From contig JAOTSS010000015.1 in assembly GCA_029864805.1 (NCBI GenBank), positions 1 through 40,073 of the forward strand: a stretch of 40,073 nt of DNA. The letters are read 5' to 3'. A model generated the notes under the pieces. It had not been told where the DNA came from. It saw only the letters and a list, made by a program, of their open reading frames with translations, and searched no databases. This stretch comes from Candidatus Nitrosopumilus sp. (GTDB lineage Archaea > Thermoproteota > Nitrososphaeria > Nitrososphaerales > Nitrosopumilaceae). Positions 16,045 to 24,688 of the stretch are shown here, piece by piece (within the stretch, counting starts at the first letter, position 1; every line of letters begins with the position of its first letter). Both the position numbers and the translations under genes were made by a program.

Positions 16045-18555
16045 TCATACTAGTGGTCTGTCTCCTTCGGTAGGATCTATCAATTCTGTTTTTTCCCCTT
16101 TGTTAATTCTCTCAAGAATTTCCAATGCTGAATATTTATGGAGAAATTCATTATTGTTTCCACATCTGTATGAGAATGTACATCGTGGACATCCTGACTC
16201 ATTTTTACAAGGACATTCTTTTACAATATGCATACTTCTCTCAAGGGCTTTTTCAAATCTATCGTACAATGCTTTACTGGCCCCATTTCCACCAATGGCC
16301 CCATCATAGATGAAAATCAGGCCTGAAGTACCTAATGATATTCCTCCCAAGTCTTGAGAAACTCCTCCTGTTATCATATTACTTCCTTCAATCACAACAT
16401 GTTCTGTTGCATGATATCCGCTGGCTTCTACATAGTCTTCATCTTCTGCTTTCTTTATTACTTTGAGAGGTCTTGGTGCATGAAAGACAATCCCTTTAGT
16501 TACAAAATCGTACTCTAGTGGTGTATCTAGCATCACTTTTTCTCCCTGAGTAATTTCTTGCCCTAACTCTATGTTGACATACCCGTAAACTTTCTTTTGA
16601 ATATGTAATTTACAAAATGCAACTTCCACCCCATTTGCAATTCGTTTTTCAAAAACGGTTTCTACTGTAGGCCATTCTTCTGTTAGTGATTTTGTGTAAT
16701 ATGGATAATCCCTTGAAATTCTTTCAAGTCTTGCAATATTTTTTTTAGGATAGCCAAATTCTTTTACTCTGTAACGAATACCTGCCAAAAAATAGATTGC
16801 ATCTTTGTGTAATTCTTCTAAAGCAATTGGCAGAATTCTATCTCCAACTTTTCTATCTGATAGAAATATATCAATGGATTTGCCTATTCCTCTGATACTA
16901 TATTCATTTAACATGGAACTTATTTTATCGAAATTGGGAACAATTCTATTGTTAAATATTTTCAGATTTTCTTTGATGATGTGGTGCTCAATAACCTCTT
17001 GATGTTCATTTAATTCGTGTTTGGATATTGGTCTATCGCATGCCATTGCTAATACTTGAAATTCTTCTACAAATGGATTCTTTGGATCAATGTACGTTTT
17101 TTCAATATCTTCAAAATAATCATCAGGATGATTTTTGTAGTACTGAGATATGGGATCATTTCCCAATGTCAAAAATGCGTATCCTCTTTGACCTTTTCTT
17201 GCAGCCCTTCCGATTCTTTGGATTAATCTATTCACAGGAATGGTAGATGATATGACACAATCTACATTTCCTACATCTATGCCTAATTCAAGCGTGGGAG
17301 TGCAAGAAATAGCTTGCAGTTTGTCCTCTTTGAATTGCCTCTCTACTGCAGTTCTATAGTTTGCCATTAACCCTGCTCGATGAACTTTGATGTTGACTTT
17401 TTGCTTCTTTGCTTGTATTGCTAAAAGCTCTGAGTTTAGATGAGAGTTGTTAAACACCATGGTCTTATGATTTTTTTCTGTCAGTTTTTTTGTAAGTTCC
17501 ACCATTAGATTTCTTTGAGTTCTAAGTGATGGGAATAGCATTACAAAATCTGTTTGACCTTTTTTCCCAGAACCATGAACAATTTGCATTTTTTCTTCAA
17601 ACAATTGCTCACAGAATTTTTTTGCGTCATCTAATGTAGCAGACGCTGCAACAAATTGTATCTTATTACTACAAATTCTTTTGAGTCTTTTGATGATGTA
17701 GTGAACATTAGATCCAAAAATTCCAGAATAGACATGTGCTTCATCTACAATCAGAATTCTGGTGGATGACAATAATGATGAAAATTTTGTTTGGTGCCAC
17801 ATATGATAATGTAACACATCAAAATTTGTAACTAAAATTTGAGGAGGCTCATCAATAATGTCTCTTCTATCCGGAACTTTTGTGTCTCCGTCAAAAACTT
17901 TGACCTCTACACCGATCTTTTCTGCAAATTTTTGAATTTTTGGGGTCTGATCTCGCGCTAAAGCTTTTGTTGGATAAACAAAAATTGCAAAGACATTTCC
18001 TTTATTTGCCTCTTTTTTGATTCTTTGAATTACTGGAATCAAAAATGCTTCTGTTTTCCCAGATGCAGTTGGTGCCTCAATAATGACGTTCTCTCCAAAT
18101 ACAATTTCTTGTATTGATTCTTCTTGAAATTTATAAAATTCTTTAATTTTTAATTCTTTGAGATGTTCAGTGATGGATTCATCCAATCCCATTTCTTCAA
18201 TTTCAGAACCCATCTTAGGCTCAGGATTCTTCAAAACTCTATATTGTGAAATATAGTCTTTCTTTGAAAATAGAATTTCTTCTGTAATTTTATCCGGCTT
18301 GTTATTTCCTATCATCTCCTTGATTTCATTTTCTGCTCTGATGATTCCTTCCTCTTTTAGCCCTTCTGATAGTCCCTTTTCAGTAACTAATCCTTTATCA
18401 AATCGTGAGAGGAATTCAAGAAATACCTCGTCAATATTTTTTGAAAATTCTAACAGATCTTCTATACCGCATTTTTCACATGAAACATGCATTTTCTTGT
18501 TGAATGTTTTTTGTATCTCTATCTTTGATTTACATTTTGGACATGAGAATTTCAA
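16045..18555 (-). CDS. SF2 helicase with DUF1998/MZB C terminus (MrfA/Hrq1-like)
   Basis: An 836-aa protein. The N-terminal zinc ribbon uses C5, C8, C26, C29. The helicase core has motif I APTASGKTEAF (161-171), Ia PTKALARDQ, II DEAH with VY, III SATLD, V TPTLELGIDVG, VI QRIGRAARKGQ. The C-terminal domain has GGISLGTSGLIFIYDGAIGG and the cysteine cluster CPCKNESGCPRCTFSYRC, the MZB/DUF1998 signature of MrfA/Hrq1. Such helicases act on crosslinks and stalled forks. It is the paralogue of 10503-13157 but lacks the second Cys/His module. It is divergent from an orphan DNA methyltransferase across a 95-nt gap, so the two may share regulation. Confidence 0.92.
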   Translation of the reverse strand: MKFSCPKCKSKIEIQKTFNKKMHVSCEKCGIEDLLEFSKNIDEVFLEFLSRFDKGLVTEKGLSEGLKEEGIIRAENEIKEMIGNNKPDKITEEILFSKKDYISQYRVLKNPEPKMGSEIEEMGLDESITEHLKELKIKEFYKFQEESIQEIVFGENVIIEAPTASGKTEAFLIPVIQRIKKEANKGNVFAIFVYPTKALARDQTPKIQKFAEKIGVEVKVFDGDTKVPDRRDIIDEPPQILVTNFDVLHYHMWHQTKFSSLLSSTRILIVDEAHVYSGIFGSNVHYIIKRLKRICSNKIQFVAASATLDDAKKFCEQLFEEKMQIVHGSGKKGQTDFVMLFPSLRTQRNLMVELTKKLTEKNHKTMVFNNSHLNSELLAIQAKKQKVNIKVHRAGLMANYRTAVERQFKEDKLQAISCTPTLELGIDVGNVDCVISSTIPVNRLIQRIGRAARKGQRGYAFLTLGNDPISQYYKNHPDDYFEDIEKTYIDPKNPFVEEFQVLAMACDRPISKHELNEHQEVIEHHIIKENLKIFNNRIVPNFDKISSMLNEYSIRGIGKSIDIFLSDRKVGDRILPIALEELHKDAIYFLAGIRYRVKEFGYPKKNIARLERISRDYPYYTKSLTEEWPTVETVFEKRIANGVEVAFCKLHIQKKVYGYVNIELGQEITQGEKVMLDTPLEYDFVTKGIVFHAPRPLKVIKKAEDEDYVEASGYHATEHVVIEGSNMITGGVSQDLGGISLGTSGLIFIYDGAIGGNGASKALYDRFEKALERSMHIVKECPCKNESGCPRCTFSYRCGNNNEFLHKYSALEILERINKGEKTELIDPTEGDRPLV

Positions 18556-18650
18556 GATCTACTTTATTGCTCTTACCTTGGTGATTTATTGTTTAATCAT
18601 AACTAAAGACCAATGACATTATTAAGCTAGAAATAGTTTTGAATTTAAAA

Positions 18651-19427
18651 ATGAAAAAAATTGAAATTAACAAAATTTACAATCTGAACTGCATTGAAGG
18701 AATGAATTTAATTTCTAAAAATAATATTGATCTTGTTATTACTGATCCCCCCTTTGCCATTAATTTTAAGGCAAAAAAAGCAAATTACAACAGAACCTCA
18801 TCACGAGTATTATCTGGTTACAATGAAATCAAACCTGAAGATTACTATGATTTTACATTTGGATGGATGAGTGAGGTTTTTCGGATTTTAAAGGATTCTG
18901 GAAGCATGTATGTTTTTTCTGGATGGAATAATCTTAAAGATATTTTACGTGCATTAGATGATGTTGGATTTACCACCATAAATCACATAATCTGGAAATA
19001 TCAATTTGGAGTAGTTACGAAAAAAAAATTTGTTACCTCTCACTACCATTGTCTTTATGTCTGCAAAGATGACAAAAAACGAAAGTTCTTTCCATTTACT
19101 AGGTTTCAAAAAGACGACAAAACAAAAGATGGGAGAAGTCTTCATTATAAAGACAAAGAAGATGTGTGGGATATAAAAAGAGAATATTGGACTGGAGATG
19201 AAAAAACTCCTACTAAACTTCCTTCTGAGTTAATCAAAAAATTATTGGAATACTCTAGTGAAAAAAAAGATATCGTACTTGATCCATTCCTTGGTTCAGG
19301 ACAAGTTGCAGTAGTAAGTAAATCTCTAAATCGACGTTTTCTAGGTTTTGAAATTGTTCCCGATTATTACAAATTTGCCAAAAAACGACTTGATAAAAAC
19401 ATGTACAGAATCAAAAACTCAAACTAG
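18651..19427 (+). CDS. beta-class DNA methyltransferase (N6-adenine or N4-cytosine), orphan
   Basis: A 258-aa protein from the ATG at 18651 (a TTG four codons upstream has no better RBS). Catalytic motif IV, DPPF, is at 32-35, early in the chain. A variable target-recognition region with KFVTSHYHCLYVCKDDKKR follows, and SAM motif I, LDPFLGSGQVA, comes at about 210-220. The order IV-TRD-I defines the beta class. It transfers methyl from SAM to an exocyclic amine in DNA. No endonuclease or specificity subunit lies nearby, so it looks like an orphan enzyme for marking or regulation. It ends exactly against the convergent tatA gene with no gap. Confidence 0.88.
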   Translation: MKKIEINKIYNLNCIEGMNLISKNNIDLVITDPPFAINFKAKKANYNRTSSRVLSGYNEIKPEDYYDFTFGWMSEVFRILKDSGSMYVFSGWNNLKDILRALDDVGFTTINHIIWKYQFGVVTKKKFVTSHYHCLYVCKDDKKRKFFPFTRFQKDDKTKDGRSLHYKDKEDVWDIKREYWTGDEKTPTKLPSELIKKLLEYSSEKKDIVLDPFLGSGQVAVVSKSLNRRFLGFEIVPDYYKFAKKRLDKNMYRIKNSN

Positions 19428-19772
19428 TTATTTCTTTTCTGATTCGTCGATTCTTTTTTGACCTATTTTGTCTGAGATGCTTTTTCGAAGTTCCTCATCT
19501 GTCTTATCTTCTACTTTAACCCCTGCTGATCTTGCAATCGTTTCTAACTTTTCTCTTTCTGTTTCTACAGGTCCTGAGATCTTTGATGATTCTTCAGTAA
19601 CCTCCTTCATATGGTCTTGGATTTCGTTTTTTGCCTTGTTGTATTCATTTACTGCTTTTCCTAGTTTCCTTGCAGCTCCTGGAAGTCTACCCGTTCCTAA
19701 AATCAACACTAGTACCACAAAAATTATGATTAACCATTCACTTCCCCCTACATTTAGTGAATGTTCAAACAT
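19428..19772 (-). CDS. tatA: Sec-independent translocase subunit TatA
   Basis: A 114-aa protein. The short N-terminal helix (about 12-30, SEWLIIIFVVLVLILGTGRL) is followed by the hinge LPGAARKLGKAVNEY and a long amphipathic, then charged, helix. This is the TatA/E layout; the usual FG hinge is here GTGRLP. TatA oligomers help pass folded, often cofactor-bearing proteins with twin-arginine signals, such as copper enzymes, across the membrane. The charged tail (ESEKK) is cytoplasmic. No tatC is next to it. The gene abuts the methyltransferase end to end. Confidence 0.92.
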   Translation of the reverse strand: MFEHSLNVGGSEWLIIIFVVLVLILGTGRLPGAARKLGKAVNEYNKAKNEIQDHMKEVTEESSKISGPVETEREKLETIARSAGVKVEDKTDEELRKSISDKIGQKRIDESEKK

Positions 19773-19901
19773 GTTCTGGTTTAGCTAAATTTGAAATTAA
19801 ACGTAATGTTGAAGATTTATGCCTAGAAATCTGTATTCTCATTAAATATCATGTATGAGAAGCACTTATTGATTTAAATAAATTCAGGACTGTTGTATTT
19901 T

Positions 19902-20216
19902 ATGAAAAAAATTGAAGCCATCGTCCAATCAGGTGCAAAAGATGCAGTTGTTGCTGCAATCAAAAAAATTGGTGTTGGTGGTGTAACTATTCATCAAGTT
20001 CAAGGACAAGGTTCTCAAGATCCGCCCCTTGTTGGGCAATACTTTAGCAGAGATATGATAATCTGTGTTGTAGAAGATCCTAAAGTTGATGAAATTTTAG
20101 ATGCAATTGCAAATATTGCGTGCACTGGTACTAAAGGTGATGGTAAAGTCTTTGTCACTCCAGTAGATGATGCACTTGATATTTGCACCAAAAAACGTGG
20201 AACCACATCAATCTAA
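19902..20216 (+). CDS. P-II-like signal protein (GlnB/GlnK family)
   Basis: A 104-aa protein from the ATG at 19902. It begins KKIEAIVQSGAKDAVVAAIKKIGVGGVTIHQVQGQG and ends with GTKGDGKVFVTPVDDALDICTKKRG, the P-II core with the C-terminal B/C-loop (TGKxGDGKIFV) that binds ATP. The T-loop region is short and lacks the Tyr used for uridylylation (QDPPLVGQYFSRDM). P-II trimers sense ATP/ADP and 2-oxoglutarate and block or open targets such as AmtB. The uncommon T-loop suggests another partner. No amtB adjoins it. The stop overlaps the end of the convergent MFS gene by 4 nt. Confidence 0.9.
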   Translation: MKKIEAIVQSGAKDAVVAAIKKIGVGGVTIHQVQGQGSQDPPLVGQYFSRDMIICVVEDPKVDEILDAIANIACTGTKGDGKVFVTPVDDALDICTKKRGTTSI

Positions 20217-21367
20217 TTTAGAACTCTTTGTGGTTCTAGTTTATTTCTAGATATTATTGCAAATACTGCCACTCCAACTCCTATAATGCAAAATAAGATG
20301 TATGGTGTTTCATTTCCAAATGATTGCGATATTGGACCTCCAATAGTTGGCCCAATTGCCCAACCCATTCCAAAAATTGTTTCATAAGCTCCAATTATTT
20401 TTCCTGAAATTCCTTTTCTAGTTTTACTCAAAATTATTTCTAATGTGAGTGGAAAGAAAATACTAAATCCAAATCCCATCAAAGCTAAGGCAATGCCAAA
20501 ACTAATGATTGAATCTGCAAAAATTGATATTGCTAGACCCATTGAAACTGCAATTGTTCCTGCAATCAGAGTTTGACTGGTATTTCTTGCAAATTTTCCT
20601 GCTAGTGCAAGAGATACAACTCGTGATATCCCAAAAACAAAATACAACAACAAAATATCTGCTGCAGTCATACCTCTGTCATTTAGAAATGCAGGATAAA
20701 TCGTAAGAATTATTCCAAATGATGATGTACAAAAAATCAACAATATTATTACTTCTGGAAATTTCTTCATCTCTTTAATTGACGACAAGGAAAACCCTTC
20801 ATGGTGGTTTCTTACACTTTTTCTTGAGGCTAAAAGTGAAGTAACTATTCCTGCGGCCAGAATAAACGCTGCAATTTGGAATAGAATTCTGTATGTAATG
20901 TCTAGCCCTTCTAAGAATACTGTTCCAAGTAAAGGTCCTATCATAAACCCAATTACAAAAAACATTGTAAACCAAGAGATATTTTTGACTCTGTTTTTCT
21001 CCGTACTCTCATTAGAAATTATGGATTCACATGGCGGCCAAAAAAATGCGTGAGCTATTCCAGTCATTATCCTAAATCCCATTATTTCTGGAACTGATTG
21101 TGCAATTGATAGAAGATAGATGGATGCAGAATTAATAGCAGCTCCTAATGCAAGCAAATACCCATTGTTAATTCTATCCAGAAGAATTCCTACAAACAAT
21201 GGAATGAACATATACGGAATGAAATTTGTTAATCCGATTAATCCCAGCTCAGAATATGTTGCACCAATGATATTCTTTGCAAATACTGGCAAGATTGGGC
21301 CATGAAGTCCATATGAAATTCCTATGATTAGACCTGTGATGTTAACTAGTATCAGAACTCTATTCAT
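20213..21367 (-). CDS. major facilitator superfamily transporter
   Basis: A 384-aa integral membrane protein with about 12 hydrophobic helices. Between helices 2 and 3 it has GILLDRINNGYLLALGA, the MFS motif A (GxLaDrxxxr) in a relaxed form; ESTEKNRVKNISWFTMFFVIGFMIGPLLG resembles the helix 4-5 motif C (gxxxGPxxGG) of drug-proton antiporters, and WAIGPTIGGPIS repeats it in the second half. It is likely an efflux carrier; the substrate is unknown. The ATG at 21367 overlaps the stop of the upstream UbiE-like gene (ATGA), so the pair is translationally coupled. Confidence 0.92.
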   Translation of the reverse strand: MNRVLILVNITGLIIGISYGLHGPILPVFAKNIIGATYSELGLIGLTNFIPYMFIPLFVGILLDRINNGYLLALGAAINSASIYLLSIAQSVPEIMGFRIMTGIAHAFFWPPCESIISNESTEKNRVKNISWFTMFFVIGFMIGPLLGTVFLEGLDITYRILFQIAAFILAAGIVTSLLASRKSVRNHHEGFSLSSIKEMKKFPEVIILLIFCTSSFGIILTIYPAFLNDRGMTAADILLLYFVFGISRVVSLALAGKFARNTSQTLIAGTIAVSMGLAISIFADSIISFGIALALMGFGFSIFFPLTLEIILSKTRKGISGKIIGAYETIFGMGWAIGPTIGGPISQSFGNETPYILFCIIGVGVAVFAIISRNKLEPQRVLN

Positions 21368-22053
21368 TTGTATGCGGCAACCATTATTGCCCCACCCATA
21401 AGATCTTTCTCAAATTCAACTCTGGAAAATTTTTCTAGTAATAACCCCTCTAACTTTTTATTAGCAGGCCATCTCTTGAAAGTCCCATACAATGTTCCAA
21501 ACTTTAATCCTAATTTTCCTCCTGCGATAAACGCAAGAATTGGCAGAACACATCGTAGATAAAATGAAACTCCTGCTCTGATGAATGCTTCATCTGGTTT
21601 TCCTAAATCCACAATTACAAATCTTCCCTCTTTTTTTAACACTCTATGAATTTCAGAAATTGCAATTCTCAAATTAATTGCATCTCTTAATGAATATCCA
21701 CACAAAACTGCATCAAATTCTTTATCTCTAAATGGAATGTGCTCAAAAACTCCATTTGCCATGTCTGGTGGTTTATCAAAATGACTGCCTGTATTTTTTA
21801 GCATAGGGACAAGAGGATCATAAAGTGTAATTGAAATTTTTCCATCAGTTAATTTCAAGGCAGTTTTTGACATGTTGCCAAAACCAGAACCTGCATCAAG
21901 AATCTTGTTTCCAGGAAATACCCTGCCTGTTATTCCTCGATTTCTATGTTCAACATCTTTTCCCAACGAGATAATGGAATTTACTTTGTCATAAACTGGA
22001 ATGATTTCTCGAAGTACTTCCATTACTTCTCCCCAATAACTTCCTAAACCCAT
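21364..22053 (-). CDS. UbiE/MenG-like SAM methyltransferase
   Basis: A 229-aa methyltransferase. N-terminal MEVLREIIPVYDKVNSIISLG with a following HRNRG resembles the UbiE/COQ5 start (FxxxAxxYDxxNxxxSxGxxxxWR). Motif I is ILDAGSGFGNMS (51-62), and later elements are AVLCGYSLRD and HRVLKKEGRFVIVDLGKP. UbiE-type enzymes C-methylate menaquinone or ubiquinone precursors at the membrane. The hydrophobic region FYLRCVLPILAFIAGGKLG (about 165-185) fits a membrane-facing substrate. A quinone role is plausible since thaumarchaea use menaquinones, but it is not proven. It is coupled to the MFS gene by a 4-nt overlap. Confidence 0.85.
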   Translation of the reverse strand: MGLGSYWGEVMEVLREIIPVYDKVNSIISLGKDVEHRNRGITGRVFPGNKILDAGSGFGNMSKTALKLTDGKISITLYDPLVPMLKNTGSHFDKPPDMANGVFEHIPFRDKEFDAVLCGYSLRDAINLRIAISEIHRVLKKEGRFVIVDLGKPDEAFIRAGVSFYLRCVLPILAFIAGGKLGLKFGTLYGTFKRWPANKKLEGLLLEKFSRVEFEKDLMGGAIMVAAYK

Positions 22054-22102
22054 ATCTATCGTCTCAGTATACTAGGTTGAATAGGTTTCAAATCTAAAAC
22101 TT

Positions 22103-22828
22103 CTATTGAGTATCAAACTTTGATGTGTTTTTAGAATAATTTTCCAAGTCTGATTCAGAAATCTTCTCAAAAACTTTTGATTCAGATGTTATCTTTGCCA
22201 TCTTTACATTATTTGCTCCATCTTTTTGGTCTGACTTGAGATTAATTGCTGCAATAGCTAATGACGCTGCATCCTCCAAACTCATGTCTTCCTTGTAGAA
22301 TTTTTCCAAAAATTCATTGACATCTTCTGCACCTGCACCAATTGCAACTGCTGAATATTGTAAATAAGTTCCACTTGGATCTGTAACATAGATTGATTCC
22401 CCTTTCTGATCAATCCCTGCAATTATCATAGAGACTCCATTTGGACGCACTCCTCCATACTGTGTAAATTGATGTGCTTGATCAGCTAAATGTTTGGCAA
22501 CTATTGCAACTTCAACTGATTCATCATAAGTCATTCTGTTTCCCTGTGAAAAGAATCTTGCACTATCTACTTGAACACGTGCATCTGGGATATATCCAGC
22601 TGCTGCAACTCCAATATGATAATCTACCTGAAAAATTTTCTGCGTAATATTTTTAGTTTGTAATGGACGTGGTTTTTCTTCTACTGCTAAGATGACTCCT
22701 TCTTTACTGAGAACCCCAATCGCTACAGTGCCTCTCTTTACGGTCTCAATTGCATATTCAACTTGGTAAATTCTACCATCTGGAGAATACATGGTTGGAG
22801 TCATATCGTAACCGCGTGATGCCATCAT
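22103..22828 (-). CDS. psmA: 20S proteasome alpha subunit
   Basis: A 241-aa protein with the alpha-subunit N-terminal helix (MASRGYDMTPTMYSPDGRIY) and the signature YSPDGRIYQVEYA. The core continues with RGTVAIGVLSKEGVILAVEE, GVAAAGYIPDARVQVDSAR and GVRPNGVSMIIAGID. Alpha subunits have no catalytic Thr and form the gated outer rings of the 20S proteasome, which degrades unfolded proteins with PAN/Cdc48 ATPases. The N-terminal YDM/GR elements that close the gate are intact. The start may be either of the two adjacent ATG codons. The upstream region holds one copy of a 20-bp repeat (22878-22897). Confidence 0.97.
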   Translation of the reverse strand: MMASRGYDMTPTMYSPDGRIYQVEYAIETVKRGTVAIGVLSKEGVILAVEEKPRPLQTKNITQKIFQVDYHIGVAAAGYIPDARVQVDSARFFSQGNRMTYDESVEVAIVAKHLADQAHQFTQYGGVRPNGVSMIIAGIDQKGESIYVTDPSGTYLQYSAVAIGAGAEDVNEFLEKFYKEDMSLEDAASLAIAAINLKSDQKDGANNVKMAKITSESKVFEKISESDLENYSKNTSKFDTQ

Positions 22829-23177
22829 GTTATCACGAGTTCATTCTCAGTCAATTTAAGGGTAATTATCATGCCTGAATATGGAAAAGATCTGGAAGCC
22901 TAGGAAAAGATCAGGTTACAAGAAGTCTTTCTCAAAATCTGATTCGTTTTTGATTTTTCAAGGGAGCTTTTTCTAAGACTGAATCAACATCACGTGTTTT
23001 GGGCATTAGTATTTTGTATCATTTTGCATATAGGATTATGCAAAATATGTGACATGAATGCTCAATCAATTTTTCAAGATCATGATTGCCTCAAAGTACT
23101 AACAGCAAAAATCTAAAAGTATGGGATAATTACTAAATTCACGAAAAGTAATAAAAGTAGTATTGGAAATAAATTTA
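22829..23177. other. 349-nt intergenic region upstream of psmA
   Basis: The region is divergent between psmA and the exported-protein gene. It holds one copy of the 20-bp repeat at 22878-22897 and a related partial copy, GGAAAAGATCAGG, at about 22903. The rest is AT rich. A 20-codon frame at 23054-23116 is noted but not called. No RNA gene is seen. Confidence 0.45.
22878..22897. repeat. 20-bp direct repeat, copy 1
   Basis: AATATGGAAAAGATCTGGAA, identical to 26936-26955. It lies 49 nt upstream of the psmA start. The flanking bases differ between the copies, so the identity is exactly 20 bp. It could be an island border or a shared operator. Confidence 0.7.
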
Positions 23178-24149
23178 ATGAAAAAACTGGGTATTGTTTT
23201 AACCCTTACAATAATTGTAGTTTTATCTTCTAATACTGTATTTGCAGAAATATTCGAAAATTTTGATTCAAACATAGATGATGTTTTTTGGACTTATTTG
23301 CCAATTAGTGAAAGTATGGTTTTTCATGTATCTGTATTGAATATTTTAGATAAAGCAAATTACATAGTACATTTAGATATAATCTCTGAAAAAAACAAAC
23401 TTTTCAAAAATCAGAAACATCTTATAGAATTACATCCGGATTGGATTAGGACAGCTGATTTTGGATATCCAATAATGCGTGTGGATGCATTATCATTGAA
23501 AACTTATGTGAACCCTCCTTTAACCTCAAATAACCCAACACATATTTTTGATAGTAAAGAAATCCAAATCTCGGAAGAAGAAATGTGGCAAGTAATACTT
23601 GCTGCTATGGATGGTCTTTCATTGCCTAATGTAATAACGTTCGATGAAGAATCTAAAATTAACATCCAAATTCTTGACTCATACACAAAAGATGTAACTA
23701 AAGGACTAAGAATAGTGTACTCAGGCAATTCAGAAATATGTGACAATATTATTTTGAAAATGGATGATTATAAAATTAAAACATTTTCAGGACAGCAATT
23801 TTTTGACAGAACCATTGATTTACGAGGTTATGAAAATTATGATAGTTTTGACATTATTTGTGATCCAAAAAAATCTAATAATCTATCTACAGACAATAGC
23901 AATCACATTCAAAGGGATATAGAGAAAAATATGTCCACTACAGAAGTGACTGTAAATTGTAATTTTTCAATATGCCAACCTTTTTCGCTTCCCTCGGAAA
24001 AGGATGATGACTATTTAGGAATAATTCTAGGCATTATTTCCGGAATAGTTGGTCTCATTACAGCCATTATAGTAAAAAGTAACAGAAGAAACAAAAACAG
24101 ACCATACGTTGAAGATGGATATCTTAAAAGTAATAAAATGAAAAATTAA
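23178..24149 (+). CDS. exported, C-terminally anchored protein of unknown function
   Basis: A 323-aa protein from the ATG at 23178 (a TTG five codons earlier is weaker). The N-terminal signal peptide reads KKLGIVLTLTIIVVLSSNTVFA with a likely cut after VFA. The ectodomain is rich in Asp, Asn and Ile with few cysteines (SEICDN, IICDP, VNCNFSICQP). Near the end a hydrophobic helix (about 275-297, LGIILGIISGIVGLITAII) and a basic tail (KSNRRNKNR) give a type I topology: outside domain, one anchor, short cytoplasmic end. No known domain is recognised. It is typical of lineage-specific thaumarchaeal surface proteins and lies within the proposed accessory stretch. Confidence 0.8.
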   Translation: MKKLGIVLTLTIIVVLSSNTVFAEIFENFDSNIDDVFWTYLPISESMVFHVSVLNILDKANYIVHLDIISEKNKLFKNQKHLIELHPDWIRTADFGYPIMRVDALSLKTYVNPPLTSNNPTHIFDSKEIQISEEEMWQVILAAMDGLSLPNVITFDEESKINIQILDSYTKDVTKGLRIVYSGNSEICDNIILKMDDYKIKTFSGQQFFDRTIDLRGYENYDSFDIICDPKKSNNLSTDNSNHIQRDIEKNMSTTEVTVNCNFSICQPFSLPSEKDDDYLGIILGIISGIVGLITAIIVKSNRRNKNRPYVEDGYLKSNKMKN

Positions 24150-24375
24150 GATTGGAGTTTCTCTCTAACCGTAATTCCTAGAACTACTAATCCTCCACCT
24201 GCACCAAGAACTATAATCCCATGATAGTCTGAAATCATCTTCTTTGTCAGTTCATCATCAAATCCCTGAATTACAATGTATGATGCAGTTAGCCTCCAAC
24301 TAGAAGAAAAATTCTAATTATGGTTACTAGCATGATGTCTTTTTTTGTTGCTCCTAGAAGCGTATCAGTTACCAT
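24146..24375 (-). pseudogene. small membrane protein gene broken by a 1-nt frameshift
   Basis: On the minus strand an ATG at 24375 opens MVTDTLLGATKKDIMLVTII and continues hydrophobic to LLVGG, then meets TAA. In the next frame the sequence goes on as LTASYIVIQGFDDEL, an acidic-basic loop and a second helix (HGIIVLGAGGGLVVLGIT) to REKLQS and a stop. Adding one base after GGAGG would join them into a single 76-aa two-helix protein. The codon-level coherence on both sides argues for a real gene that lost one base (or a sequencing error). Its stop shares bases with the convergent exported-protein gene. Upstream bases are AT rich and promoter-like. Confidence 0.62.
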
Positions 24376-24688
24376 GAAATGATATTTTAATTTATGATAT
24401 TTAATGAACCGAAATTTCTATGATTTTGTAATCCTAATGGAGATTATGAAAAAATACAAAATGATAGATGTCAATATAAACAAGAAAATTCATAATTATA
24501 AAAAAGAGATAAATTCATTTTTGAAGAATATAATGTATGAATAATCCAGCAGATACAAGAAATTATCATGGATTAAAATTATAAAATTTCGTCATCTAAA
24601 ATGAAAGTTTATACATTTTTTCCATATATATTAAACAAATAACATATTGTCCTATGATCATAATTTAATATCATTATGCCGTCATGAA
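24376..24688. other. 313-nt AT-rich region upstream of the cyclase
   Basis: No gene is seen. It contains the promoter region of the frameshifted gene at its left side and that of the cyclase at its right side. A 15-codon frame at about 24538 is not called. Confidence 0.4.
24623..24635 (+). promoter_or_regulatory. TATA-like element of the cyclase gene
   Basis: CATATATATTAAA is centred at about 24629. With the usual 24-27 nt spacing, transcription would begin near 24655, downstream of a TTG at 24647 and upstream of the ATG at 24689. This is why the ATG is chosen as start. Confidence 0.4.

Noticed and set aside
16045..19427. A complete DISARM or BREX defence system
   Set aside because: Only a DUF1998-type helicase and a methyltransferase are present. 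DrmB, DrmC, PglZ or BrxC-like genes are absent, and the helicase looks closer to MrfA/Hrq1.
23054..23116. 20-codon frame starting MNAQSIFQDHDCLKVL
   Set aside because: Too short to support without conservation; no clear RBS.
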